Shown: positions 1-9,098 of the stretch, one piece after another
Numbering within the stretch: position 1 is the first letter of the stretch
How the letters are laid out: each line of letters opens with the position of its first letter
Assembly: GCF_024793945.1 (NCBI RefSeq)
Contig: NZ_JANUSD010000007.1
Coordinates: 200,810-264,809, forward strand
Direction: 5' to 3'
Length of the DNA: 64,000 nt
DNA from: Emticicia fluvialis
Lineage (GTDB): Bacteria; Bacteroidota; Bacteroidia; Cytophagales; Spirosomataceae
The notes under the pieces: model-generated
Database searches by the model: none
Seen by the model: the letters and a program-made list of their open reading frames with translations, nothing else
What the model was told of the DNA's origin: nothing
Position numbers and translations under genes: made by a program

Positions 1-1716
1 ATAATCAGAAGTGCGCCATGAGCTCGCCAGGATGGTCCAGGTAACGTTCTTATCACCTTGCGATACAAACGGAGCAGCATCTACCACAAACAGATTTTTC
101 ACATCGTGTGCTTGTTGCCAGCCATTCAGAGCCGATTTCTTAGGGTCGTTACCCATACGAACCGTACCTACTTCGTGAATAATCTCACCCGGCTGAGCCA
201 AACCATAATTATTGCTGGCATCAGGTTTTTTACCCAACGGAATACCGCCCATGGCATGGATAATCTGCTCGAAAGTATCCTGCATGTGTTTGGCTTGTTT
301 GATTTCGTTTTCGCTCCATTTGTAGTGGTAACGTAACGTTGGGATACCGTATTTATCAACACCGTTCGGGTCAATTTCACAATAGTTTGATTCTAACGGA
401 ATAGGCTCTCCACGGCCTGCCATACCAATATAAGCCCCATAAGTAAGGCGGATATCTTCTTTCAGACGTGAGCCGTAGCCACCCGCTTTTCTTTTGTTAC
501 CGTTTTTATCAGGGAAAAGCCCGTTTACACGCTCAATGCCACCACCAAAGCCAAAGCCAGGCATACCCATGCCGCCACCATATTCAATATGGTAACCACG
601 CGGGAAATCCAGTTTGCTGTTATCTTCCCACCAAGGCGTAAATACGTGCATACCACCAACACCGTCTTCGTTGTAACGTTTACGGTCCATCAAAGCCGGA
701 ATAAATGCAGAACGGCTGGCCCCTGTTGAGTCGTTCAGGTATTTACCGATGATACCGCTGTCGTTGGCTATTCCTCTCTGGAATCTCGACGATTTAGAGT
801 TAAGCATAATACGTGCGGTTTCGCAGGTACTGGCAGCCAGAATAACTATTTTACCTTTTACTGAATACTCTTTTAAATCAAGTTTATTTACATAAGAAAC
901 GCCGGTAGAAAGACCAGTGTTAGGGTCTGTCAGTACTTCTCTTACCATGGCATTGTTGATCAGTGTCAGATTACCTGTTTTAGCAGCAGGGATACATAAT
1001 ACTGACGACGACGAGAAGTCGGCATAAGCCTGGCAGGCTCTGCCACATTGTGCACAATAGAAACAGGCACCACGAGAATCGTTGATTGGCTTGGTAAGCA
1101 TGGCCATACGCGAAGGAATAACCGGAATACCAATACCTGTGGCCGCTTTCTTCAACATCAGCTCGTGCAGACGTGGTTTGGGCGGTGGTAAAAATATACC
1201 ATCGGGTTCGTTACGGATACCTTCTTTAGTACCAAACAAACCGATTAATCTATCTACTTTATCATAATATGGTGCATAATCTTCATAGCTGGTCGGCCAG
1301 TCGTCGCCGATACCTGTCATAGAGCCTCTGCGGAAATCGTCCGGACCGAAACGCATCGAGATACGTCCCCAGTGGTTGGTTCTACCACCTAACATTCTTG
1401 AGCGGAACCAACGGAATTGAGTGCCGGGCATAGCAGTGTATGGCTCGCCTTCAATATCCCAACCACCCCAGGCGGCATCAAAATCGCCGAACGGGCGGGT
1501 ACGTGTACTGGCACCACGACGAGGAGACTCCCAAGGATTTTTTAATTGCGTAATGTATTTAGGGTCAGCGGGATCAAAGTATCCACCCGCTTCAAGCAAG
1601 CAAACCTTTGCTCCGGCCTTAGTAAGCTGGTATGCCGCCATACCACCACCTGCACCTGAGCCCACAATAACAACATCGTAGACTTTCGGTTGCTCTTTAA
1701 TTTCAAACAGGTTCAT
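1..1716 (-). CDS. GMC family oxidoreductase (C-terminus cut by window edge)
   Basis: FAD-dependent glucose-methanol-choline oxidoreductase, probably oxidising a sugar or other alcohol. Reading the minus strand from the ATG at 1714-1716 gives an open frame to the window edge. It begins MNLFEIKEQPKVYDVVIVGS, so the dinucleotide-binding GSGAGGG motif lies near residue 20. Further on are a GGRTNHWGR segment, a four-Cys stretch (CFYCAQCGRACQ) and, near the edge, EVGTVRMGNDP and NLFVVDAA, which match the C-terminal GMC domain. The visible 572 codons cover almost the whole protein. Related Bacteroidota enzymes often lie next to a small gluconate-2-dehydrogenase subunit 3 gene; the 5' neighbour here is a P-type ATPase, and any partner would lie outside the window. 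Family assignment is secure, substrate unknown. Confidence 0.9.
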   Translation of the reverse strand, partial: MNLFEIKEQPKVYDVVIVGSGAGGGMAAYQLTKAGAKVCLLEAGGYFDPADPKYITQLKNPWESPRRGASTRTRPFGDFDAAWGGWDIEGEPYTAMPGTQFRWFRSRMLGGRTNHWGRISMRFGPDDFRRGSMTGIGDDWPTSYEDYAPYYDKVDRLIGLFGTKEGIRNEPDGIFLPPPKPRLHELMLKKAATGIGIPVIPSRMAMLTKPINDSRGACFYCAQCGRACQAYADFSSSSVLCIPAAKTGNLTLINNAMVREVLTDPNTGLSTGVSYVNKLDLKEYSVKGKIVILAASTCETARIMLNSKSSRFQRGIANDSGIIGKYLNDSTGASRSAFIPALMDRKRYNEDGVGGMHVFTPWWEDNSKLDFPRGYHIEYGGGMGMPGFGFGGGIERVNGLFPDKNGNKRKAGGYGSRLKEDIRLTYGAYIGMAGRGEPIPLESNYCEIDPNGVDKYGIPTLRYHYKWSENEIKQAKHMQDTFEQIIHAMGGIPLGKKPDASNNYGLAQPGEIIHEVGTVRMGNDPKKSALNGWQQAHDVKNLFVVDAAPFVSQGDKNVTWTILASSWRTSDY

Positions 1717-1880
1717 GTTTAATTGGTCGTAAATAGATATTAAGAGATATAATTTCGAGCTTTAAATGTAGTAATTTTTTTGATAAAAAATTCATTAAAT
1801 AGCAAAGTATCAAACGCTATAGGTTACAAGATATAACCGGGCAGTTCTTACTTATTTTACGATTCCGGGGAATAAATTTT

Positions 1881-4391
1881 TTACGCTGCACGATTCTTGC
1901 TCATTCTTTTGAACCACTTAACGATTTCAAACCAGATAACAGAAATAAAGCCCGTTAGCATGGCGAGCATCAGCTGATAAGCGTTAAGACTCTGAAACCC
2001 GAAAAACACTGTAACTGGTTTTAAATATAGCATAAGCATTACCAGAAAAGTTGTAATTGAGACTATAAATAAAACCAGATTATTTTTGTACCTCAGCGTT
2101 GTAAGTATAGAGTAATAAAACGAACGGTTGATTAACGTCAGAAAAATATTTGCGGTTATTAAAACCGTAAAAACCATGGTTCGGGTCAGGGCTTCGCTGT
2201 ATCCGTTCTGCACGGCATATACATAGGCACAAAGCGTACCCAGAGTGATAACTAATCCCTGCCCAATACTGGTAGATAACTCTTTCCAGTTAAAAAACGT
2301 AACAGACATTGGTTTTGGCCTTTGCGTCATTGTGTTTTTTTCCATTGGCTCGTTCTCATATATAATTGAGCAGGTGGGCCCCATGATGATTTCAAGGAAA
2401 ATAATATGAACCGGCGAAAAAATATTAGGATATACCCACCCCAACGCCAGTGGTATAAACACGGTAAGAATTATTGGAATATGGATGGATATAATATACT
2501 GGATAGCCTTTTTAAGATTGGCGTAAATCTTTCTGCCCATGGCCACGGCATCTACCATTTTTGATAAATCATCTTCCAGCAAAATCAAAGACGCCGCCTG
2601 TTTAGCTATTTCGGTTCCTTTTTTCCCCATTGATATACCAATATGTGCCGCTTTCAGAGCCGGGCCGTCATTTACGCCGTCGCCTGTCATGGCCACTATC
2701 TGGTTATTGGCTTTCAAGGCATTGATAATTTTAAGTTTAGCCTCCGGGAACATACGCGTAAAAACCGTGTTTTTCATTACACTGTTGTTCAGTTCATTAG
2801 CCGGCAGGGCCATCAGTTCGTCGCCGGTAATACTGGTTTCATATCCTTTCAAGCCAATTTGCCTGGCAATTGATGTCGTGGTTGCCGAGTTGTCTCCGGT
2901 AATTACTTTTACATCAATGCCGGCCTTATAAAAACCTTCCAAAACCTCTTTTATGTTAGGTTTTGGTGGGTCATAAAACGCCACAATGCCCTTGAAACTG
3001 AATTTAAAGTCTTGCTGCGCAGCCGGGAAAACATCACCGGCGTGTTCGGTTACGGCTACCCCCAGCAAACGGTAACCATCGGCTGCCAAAAGATTTATGG
3101 CTTCATTAATCTGTTTCGTTTCAACGTCAGTTAAGCCTGAAATGCTCATCAGGGCTTCGGGGGCGCCTTTGGCCGCTATCTTTCTTTTACCGGCCTTGTT
3201 TTCAAAAACGTGTGTCATCATGGGTGGTTTACCACTCAGAGGGTACTCATGTACCAGCCGATAATCCGGGCGTTCATCAATGGCCGACACCTCACCATAG
3301 GCATTATGCAGGGCTATTTCCATAGGGTCGAAAGGAACAGGCTCACTTGCCCACATGGCCGCAGCCATGAGTTCTTTTTCCTGTTCGTTCAAAACATCGC
3401 CCGCTTCAAATATTCTGTTTGCCGACAAAAGGTATAATTTTGCCAGGCTCATTCTGTTTTCGGTAAGCGTACCCGTCTTGTCGGTACATATAACCGTGGC
3501 ACTGCCCAGGGTTTCAACGGTTTTCATTTGTTTTACCACAATGCCCTCTTTCATTAAGCGCCAGGCGCCCAAAGCCATAAAAGTGGTAAATGCAACGGGT
3601 ATTTCTTCAGGCAGAATGCTCATAGCCAGCGTGAGCGACTGCAACAGGCTATGAAGCACCTGTTGCGTATTTATAAAATTAATGGCCCACACAATTACAA
3701 AAACTACTGCCCCAAGCATTGCCATTTTTTTTACAAAATTGGCAATCTGGTTTTCTAATGGTGTTTTTTCTTCTTTTATGCCCTCCAGGCTACTGCCAAT
3801 TTTACCCAGCCTGGTTTCATTACCAATAGCGGTAACAGTTGCTACAGCCAGGCCCCCTGCTACCGTTGTGCCACTGTAAACAAAGTGATCTTCTGAGGTT
3901 TTATCTTTAAGCACTGCCATCGACTCACCTGTCAGTATAGATTCATTGACTGAAAAATCATTTGAATGAACAATAACTCCATCAGCGGTAATCAGCGTGC
4001 CTTCTTCTACCACCAGACTATCACCAACTACCAGAGCTTCGCTTTTTATCTCAACCATTTGGCCGTTTCTAATAACCTTGCAGTTGGGTTGCGACAACGC
4101 CTTCAGTTTCTCAAGTGCATTTTTACTTCTTGAATCCTGATATAAAGAAATGGAAATCTGAAATATAATAGCGCAGGTCATAAAGATCGCATCACCCACG
4201 TTACCGCTTATGAGATAAATAGAGGCTGCTACCAGTAAAAGAATGAGCATAGGCTCTTTAAAAATGCCCAACAGATTTTCTAAGAATGTGTTTTCTTTCT
4301 TATAGCTTAACTGGTTAATGCCATAGGCCTCTCTGGCTTTTAGTACTTGCTCATCAGTTAACCCTTGTATATTAAAATTATTTGCAGGCAT
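1881..4391 (-). CDS. P-type cation-translocating ATPase
   Basis: Membrane ATPase pumping a cation, of the Ca2+-ATPase-like P2 type; the ion is not certain. In the 836-aa protein counted from the ATG at 4391, LTGES lies near residues 153-157, the phosphorylated Asp is D304 in DKTGTLT, and TGDGVNDGPALK marks the hinge of the P domain. The fourth membrane segment carries PEEIP (about 261-265), where classical calcium pumps have PEGLP. Two N-terminal and about six C-terminal hydrophobic segments flank the cytoplasmic domains. An in-frame TTG at 4409 would add six residues, but the ATG is preferred. No metal-binding HMA domain is present at the N-terminus, which argues against a copper or zinc exporter. 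It appears to be transcribed alone. Confidence 0.9.
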   Translation of the reverse strand: MPANNFNIQGLTDEQVLKAREAYGINQLSYKKENTFLENLLGIFKEPMLILLLVAASIYLISGNVGDAIFMTCAIIFQISISLYQDSRSKNALEKLKALSQPNCKVIRNGQMVEIKSEALVVGDSLVVEEGTLITADGVIVHSNDFSVNESILTGESMAVLKDKTSEDHFVYSGTTVAGGLAVATVTAIGNETRLGKIGSSLEGIKEEKTPLENQIANFVKKMAMLGAVVFVIVWAINFINTQQVLHSLLQSLTLAMSILPEEIPVAFTTFMALGAWRLMKEGIVVKQMKTVETLGSATVICTDKTGTLTENRMSLAKLYLLSANRIFEAGDVLNEQEKELMAAAMWASEPVPFDPMEIALHNAYGEVSAIDERPDYRLVHEYPLSGKPPMMTHVFENKAGKRKIAAKGAPEALMSISGLTDVETKQINEAINLLAADGYRLLGVAVTEHAGDVFPAAQQDFKFSFKGIVAFYDPPKPNIKEVLEGFYKAGIDVKVITGDNSATTTSIARQIGLKGYETSITGDELMALPANELNNSVMKNTVFTRMFPEAKLKIINALKANNQIVAMTGDGVNDGPALKAAHIGISMGKKGTEIAKQAASLILLEDDLSKMVDAVAMGRKIYANLKKAIQYIISIHIPIILTVFIPLALGWVYPNIFSPVHIIFLEIIMGPTCSIIYENEPMEKNTMTQRPKPMSVTFFNWKELSTSIGQGLVITLGTLCAYVYAVQNGYSEALTRTMVFTVLITANIFLTLINRSFYYSILTTLRYKNNLVLFIVSITTFLVMLMLYLKPVTVFFGFQSLNAYQLMLAMLTGFISVIWFEIVKWFKRMSKNRAA

Positions 4392-4695
4392 AATCAGGTT
4401 AGTTTTCAATAGTTGGCAGGGGCAAAGGCTAAAGTTACAGCTAGATTAATCGGATACCAAAATGAGGCTTTCTGAATCTGCTAAATGAGCTTTGCCAAAA
4501 AAATAACGCAAACCGTAAATAGACAAGACCGGCCAATTGCATCTGACACCAAATAAAAGCCTAATGTAACTAAAGTTGCTGAAAAATACTTGAAAAGTAT
4601 CAATTGTTGCAGTAACAGGGCGCGCTAAATAAGCCCAAACATTTTTGAAGAGGCACAACTTTTATAAATACTTGATTATAAGATTTAATTACCCT

Positions 4696-6357
4696 TTAAG
4701 AAGCAAATTTTCTTTTGCGAAGCACAAATAAAAGAACACCAAACAAGGCTAATACGCCCAAAGGCAAACCAATATTTATAACCTGCCATTGGGTGCGTTC
4801 GTTGCGGGTGCGTAGTTTGTCAAGGGGGCGCAGTTTTACTTCTTTGCCACGTGCCTGAATCACCCCGTTTTCGTCAATCAGGTAGTCAATGGCGTTCATT
4901 ACAAAATCTTTGTTACCAAAAATATGCCGGGTGGTTTTATCAAACCCTAAGGGCAAAGGATTACCGGTTTTAGGATTAATGTCGTTCACAATTAAATCGC
5001 CATCAGAGCAAACCAGCACTTTAGTAGGTGTGCTTTCGGCCTTAAATGTTTTATAGTTGGGGTCTGACGGCAGCAGTCTGTTCTTGTAGAGCGACTCAAA
5101 CCTGCCTTCCAGCAAATAGGCTATAACATTTATGCCGGCGTTATAATCTTCCTGTTGGGTTTCGGTATGCGCTTCGTTGTAGGTAACCAATGCAGGGGCA
5201 TTGAGTACTTTTGTGTAGGGGGTTGTCATCAACAAGGGGGTTTTGTGAATACCCGGCGAACTAACTGTATCAATAGAGGCTACATAGCGACAGAAAATCA
5301 AATCAAGATTATTAGTTATGAGGCTTTTGCCAAAATTGTTAATAACCGGAAAATAACGGTATGGTATGGGCTGAATATTAGGCTTGTCGCCTATGTTACC
5401 TACCACCATCGGAATAGCCGCCGAACTGGCGCCGTCTTTCACAATATTGCTGTTGATACGCACACCATATTTAAAAAACAGGTCGGTCAGGTTCAATTCC
5501 AGTGGCTGGGCGTATGTACTTTCCAGACTTACCGAATCTACTTTAAGGCCATCAACAAAAAACAAGGCGCGCCCGCCGCTCATTACAAACTGGTCTATTT
5601 TATACTTGGTGCTGTCGTCAATCGGAGAGTCAGGTTTGGGCAAAATCAGCGCATCAAGGCCATCAAAAGTTGGAGATAGCCTGGCATCAACAATGTAAAT
5701 TTCGTAACGCTCCTGAAGCGAGGTAATCAAATCAGCAAAATTAACGGGCTGTAGTTTGGTAAATTCGGTCAGCAAACCTATTTTCTTCTTCTCTTTAAGT
5801 GTCAGTTTTCTGATAGCCGTTGCCAGTTCATATTCGACATTTTCGTACGACTGATTCAGTTTCTCTTGTGCGGTTCTGCCTTCGGTACCTTTTAACAACA
5901 AAACCGGCACCTCTTTACCCTCAAAAGTAACTACTGCATAAGGAAATATGATGTTTTCGACCTGACGCCCACCTTTGGTATCAACCACGCGTGTGGGCTG
6001 CATGCCCCGCTTCATCAGTTCGGCGTAAAACTCTTCACGTTTTTTGGTGTCATTTTCTGCGTTGGGGTCTATGGCCCTGAACTCAATGTTTTTACCGCCA
6101 TACACCTTGAATTCATCCAGCGTAGTATTTACAGCTCGCTTCAATCTTTCAAATCCTCCGGGCAACTCGGTTCCTTCCAGATAAACTTTTATCAGTACTT
6201 CCTTATCCAGGTTTTCAAGCAGGCTTTTAGTGGCGTCAGAAATAGAATATCGTTTTTCTTCGGTGAGGTCTAGACGAAAAAAAACGAACGACGCCAGCAC
6301 ATTTAGTACGATGATTCCGCCGACAATAGAAAGGATTTTTATAAATTTACTTTTCAT
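4696..6357 (-). CDS. gldG: GldG, gliding-motility ABC-type transporter component
   Basis: GldG is the membrane-anchored, substrate-binding-like partner of the GldA/GldF ABC complex linked to Bacteroidota gliding. The 553-aa protein has an N-terminal membrane anchor (about residues 7-28) followed by LDLTEEKRYSIS, typical of the family. A long extracytoplasmic ABC_transp_aux-like domain follows, then a C-terminal membrane helix (about 527-547) ending RKRKFAS. The length agrees with other GldG proteins. gldF usually lies directly upstream, but here the 79-bp upstream gap leads to a divergent cupin gene, so gldG is solitary. A TAATTTTG element at 6398-6405 (minus strand) fits the Bacteroidota -7 consensus, but I see no convincing -33 partner. 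No gld partner lies in the window. Confidence 0.88.
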   Translation of the reverse strand: MKSKFIKILSIVGGIIVLNVLASFVFFRLDLTEEKRYSISDATKSLLENLDKEVLIKVYLEGTELPGGFERLKRAVNTTLDEFKVYGGKNIEFRAIDPNAENDTKKREEFYAELMKRGMQPTRVVDTKGGRQVENIIFPYAVVTFEGKEVPVLLLKGTEGRTAQEKLNQSYENVEYELATAIRKLTLKEKKKIGLLTEFTKLQPVNFADLITSLQERYEIYIVDARLSPTFDGLDALILPKPDSPIDDSTKYKIDQFVMSGGRALFFVDGLKVDSVSLESTYAQPLELNLTDLFFKYGVRINSNIVKDGASSAAIPMVVGNIGDKPNIQPIPYRYFPVINNFGKSLITNNLDLIFCRYVASIDTVSSPGIHKTPLLMTTPYTKVLNAPALVTYNEAHTETQQEDYNAGINVIAYLLEGRFESLYKNRLLPSDPNYKTFKAESTPTKVLVCSDGDLIVNDINPKTGNPLPLGFDKTTRHIFGNKDFVMNAIDYLIDENGVIQARGKEVKLRPLDKLRTRNERTQWQVINIGLPLGVLALFGVLLFVLRKRKFAS

Positions 6358-6436
6358 TAAGATTTTCTGACGACTCCGGTTCTTTTTAATATTTGCCCAA
6401 AATTAAGATATTCGTTCATCTAATTCCACATTAATA

Positions 6437-6940
6437 ATGAAAACCGCTCAATATTGGATTGAAAAATATCAGATGCAGGCACACCCTGAAGGCGGTTACT
6501 TTGCCGAGAATTACCGTGCAGCCGAAACCATTCGACAAGATGCTCTTCCAAAACGTTTTGAAGGCGACAGAAATTTCAGCACCGGAATTTATTTTTTGCT
6601 TGAAGGCCACCAGTTCTCGGCTCTCCATCGCATAAAGTCAGACGAAATCTGGCATTTTTATTACGGCTCACCTCTTTATGTTTTCTATATTGATAATCAA
6701 GGGCTGGTGCAAACCATAAAGCTGGGCAATAACCCTGAAAACGGTGAGGTGTTTCAGGCCGTGGTACCTGCCGGCGTTTGGTTTGGCAGCAAACCTGCGC
6801 AAGCTGATGGTTTTTCGCTGGTTGGCTGTACAGTAGCGCCCGGATTTGATTTTGCTGATTTTGAGCTCGGCGCCAGAGAAAAACTGGTATCTGAATACCC
6901 TGAACACGGTGAAATTATCAAGATGCTGACCCATCAATAA
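6437..6940 (+). CDS. Cupin protein, DUF985 family
   Basis: 167-aa single-domain cytoplasmic cupin of the DUF985 (YML079w-like) family, whose biochemical role is not settled. Family landmarks are the opening YQMQAHPEGGYFAENYRA, the mid-domain SALHRIKSDEIWHFYYG and the C-terminal GCTVAPGFDFADFELG. The histidines of HRIKSDEIWH sit where cupins bind metal or ligand. There is no signal peptide or membrane segment. It is divergent from gldG across 79 bp and is followed 86 bp later by the DUF4293 gene on the same strand, which has its own -7-like element. Family certain, role unknown. Confidence 0.88.
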   Translation: MKTAQYWIEKYQMQAHPEGGYFAENYRAAETIRQDALPKRFEGDRNFSTGIYFLLEGHQFSALHRIKSDEIWHFYYGSPLYVFYIDNQGLVQTIKLGNNPENGEVFQAVVPAGVWFGSKPAQADGFSLVGCTVAPGFDFADFELGAREKLVSEYPEHGEIIKMLTHQ

Positions 6941-7026
6941 AAAAAGACCGAGGAATCGGAAACGATTTGCCTGATTCTTTACCTTTGCAGAAGTTTTAAA
7001 TTTTGAATTATTAACGTATTGTTGAA

Positions 7027-7497
7027 ATGTTACAACGCCCCCAATCTTTGTTATTGCTTCTTACAGCTATTTGTATGATTTTGTTTATGGCTACCCCGAT
7101 ATGGCATAAGGCAGGTACAGGAGAAGAAGCCATACTAAGCCCTTATTATCTGGCACACATGAAAGGCACCCTGGCAGCCGTTGCCAAACCGGTATATTAT
7201 CTGGCCATATTGGCTGTTGTTTCGGCCGGGGTATCTATATTTACCATTTTTCAGTATAAGAACCGTGTACGGCAGATGCTTTTTGTGGCACTAAATTCGC
7301 TGATTGGTGCCGCTTTGCTGGGAGCAACGGTGTATCTTATACAATTTGAAGGCACCAAGTTTTTTGCCCCTGAGCAACAGGGTGAGTTTGGAATAGGCTT
7401 CTGGGCTGCGTTTGCGGCGCTGGTATTCAACTGGATAGCTAACCGGCTGATTCGCCGCGATGAAAAAATAGTAAGAGATGCCGATAGAATGAGGTAA
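7027..7497 (+). CDS. DUF4293 family membrane protein
   Basis: 156-aa integral membrane protein of a Bacteroidota-specific family of unknown function. The opening MLQRPQSLLLLLTAICMILF matches the family's N-terminal helix. Four hydrophobic segments are visible (about residues 5-24, 55-77, 84-106 and 123-142), followed by a charged tail. A TACCTTTG box at 6980-6987, 40 nt before the ATG, matches the Bacteroidota -7 element, although I find no well-spaced TTTG upstream. The gene converges on the epimerase gene and shares a terminator with it. It is probably monocistronic. Confidence 0.85.
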   Translation: MLQRPQSLLLLLTAICMILFMATPIWHKAGTGEEAILSPYYLAHMKGTLAAVAKPVYYLAILAVVSAGVSIFTIFQYKNRVRQMLFVALNSLIGAALLGATVYLIQFEGTKFFAPEQQGEFGIGFWAAFAALVFNWIANRLIRRDEKIVRDADRMR

Positions 7498-7519
7498 TCA
7501 TCATCTTAGTCTTTATCAA

Positions 7520-7557
7520 CGAAAAAATCCTGGCCTTCACAGATCAGGATTTTTTCG
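7520..7557. terminator. Bidirectional intrinsic terminator
   Basis: Perfect 13-bp inverted repeat (7520-7532 with 7545-7557) around a 12-nt loop. The A-run of one arm and the T-run of the other make it usable in both directions. It lies between the convergent DUF4293 and epimerase genes. Confidence 0.85.
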
Positions 7558-7569
7558 TTTGATATCGTC

Positions 7570-8631
7570 TTAAACACGCTTGCTGATGTTGCCGAACATC
7601 TGGGTGAGTGTTTCTTTCAGATCATACTTCCAGGTCCATTCTGGATAATGCGTCTTGAATTTGGTAAGGTCAGAAATATACCAGATATGGTCGCCGCTGC
7701 GGTTATCTTCTGCGTAGCTGTAATTCATTTTATTACCTGTTATTTCTTCACATAAGGCTATTCCCTCTGTCATTGAACAGTTAGCAAAACGGCCACCACC
7801 GGCATTATAAACCTCACCCGGGCGAGGCGCATTATAAAAATGCCAGAACATATTCACGAGGTCCCAGCTATGAATGTTATCTCTTACCTGCTTGCCTTTG
7901 TAACCAAAAATGGTGTAGTGGTTTCCGGTAATGGCACACTTCATAAGATAAGCAAGAAAACCATGCAACTGTGCCCCTGAGTGATTAGGCCCCGTTAGAC
8001 AGCCACCACGAAAAACGGCGGTTTTCATACCGAAATAACGGCCGTATTCCTGCACCATTACATCTGCCGCCACTTTTGACGCCCCAAAAACAGAGTGCTT
8101 TGAGTGGTCAATTGACATCAGCTCATCTATACCATTTTTATAATAAGGGTGTGCCTGGTCTATTTCCCAACGGGTTTCAAGCTCTACCAATGGCAGGTAG
8201 TTTGGCGTATCGCCATATACTTTATTGGTAGATGTAAAAATAAACACAGCATCCGGACAGTGCCTGCGGGTCATTTCCAACATTACAAGCGTTCCATTGG
8301 CATTTACTGTAAAGTCAGTAAATGGTTCACGGGCTGCCCAGTCGTGGCTGGGTTGGGCGGCTGTATGCACAACCAGCTTGATATCATGACCGTATTCGTT
8401 GAAAATCTTGCCGATTTGTTCTTCCGAGCGGATATCGGCATTATAATGTTTGTAGTTACTGAACTGCTCTTCCAGCCGGTTACGGTTCCAGTCTGTTGAG
8501 GCCTCCGAACCAAAAAAATAAGAACGAAGATTATTATCTATCCCAATTACCAAGTCAAATTTTTCAGCAAAAAAAGCTACAGATTCGCTTCCTATTAAAC
8601 CCGCCGAGCCGGTTACTAGCGCTATATTCAT
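7570..8631 (-). CDS. NAD-dependent epimerase/dehydratase, CDP-paratose 2-epimerase-like
   Basis: Extended short-chain dehydrogenase, 353 aa from the ATG at 8631. The frame stays open to 8706, but homology-like sequence begins at MNIALVTGSAGLIGSESV. TGSAGLIG (residues 7-14) is the NAD-binding motif, and HTAAQPSHDWAA, FTSTNKVYGDTPN and FRGGCLTGPNHSGAQLHGFL resemble CDP-paratose/tyvelose 2-epimerases. The usual catalytic YxxxK appears as FGASK, so the tyrosine is Phe182 while Lys186 and Ser134/Thr135 remain. This could mean altered chemistry or a family-wide variant. No other deoxysugar-nucleotide genes lie nearby, so the substrate is uncertain. It could act in surface-polysaccharide synthesis. 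Confidence 0.82.
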   Translation of the reverse strand: MNIALVTGSAGLIGSESVAFFAEKFDLVIGIDNNLRSYFFGSEASTDWNRNRLEEQFSNYKHYNADIRSEEQIGKIFNEYGHDIKLVVHTAAQPSHDWAAREPFTDFTVNANGTLVMLEMTRRHCPDAVFIFTSTNKVYGDTPNYLPLVELETRWEIDQAHPYYKNGIDELMSIDHSKHSVFGASKVAADVMVQEYGRYFGMKTAVFRGGCLTGPNHSGAQLHGFLAYLMKCAITGNHYTIFGYKGKQVRDNIHSWDLVNMFWHFYNAPRPGEVYNAGGGRFANCSMTEGIALCEEITGNKMNYSYAEDNRSGDHIWYISDLTKFKTHYPEWTWKYDLKETLTQMFGNISKRV

Positions 8632-8740
8632 TTCAGAATTTTTAGTGTGAAGTTCAAAAAACAAAAATAGGCATTTTACAAAAGTACGAATTGCCAGAAG
8701 CCCCATACCAATTGTAAATGCCTATACTGTGAGCTAATAA

Positions 8741-8977
8741 TTAAGCTCCGGTTTTCCCGTACAACTTCTCGCGAATCTCGTTGGCACGTTTCTCGAGGTC
8801 AGGGTTAGCCGTATATTTATTCTTTAACTGTCTTGCGGCCGAATCGGGGCTTACACCATAAACCCACTCATCACCCTTGCGGACATCCTTTTGCTCAATT
8901 CTGTTAGTCTTTTGATAATTGCATGAAGCCAACGAAACAGCAACAATTGCAAATGATAACACGCTCAACTTTCTCAT
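8741..8977 (-). CDS. Small putative lipoprotein
   Basis: 78-aa protein with a lipoprotein signal peptide (MRKLSVLSFAIVAVSLASC, lipobox LASC, Cys19) and a short charged mature part rich in Lys, Arg and Glu. It is probably anchored in the outer or inner membrane. No domain is recognised. It lies 110 bp upstream of the epimerase on the same strand and could share its transcript. The coherent signal peptide and clean ATG support a real gene; the function is unknown. Confidence 0.65.
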   Translation of the reverse strand: MRKLSVLSFAIVAVSLASCNYQKTNRIEQKDVRKGDEWVYGVSPDSAARQLKNKYTANPDLEKRANEIREKLYGKTGA

Positions 8978-9098
8978 GTTAATAATGATGGTATTTAAAT
9001 TTGCACAAATTTAAGTTCATCCGGCCAAACTGCCAAAATAAATTGTCTTTTTTAAATGCCTTCGTTTCTTTTATTAGAAGTAATTGATAAATTTACAC

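Noticed and set aside
58..1681. Plus-strand ORFs in the first 1.7 kb
   Set aside because: The minus strand reads as one continuous GMC oxidoreductase running off the edge.
4446..4658. 70-aa ORF on the minus strand between P-type ATPase and gldG
   Set aside because: No start context, domain or signal features; lies in low-complexity intergenic sequence.
5155..5679. 174-aa ORF antisense to gldG
   Set aside because: Fully inside a well-supported gene on the other strand and has unnatural composition.
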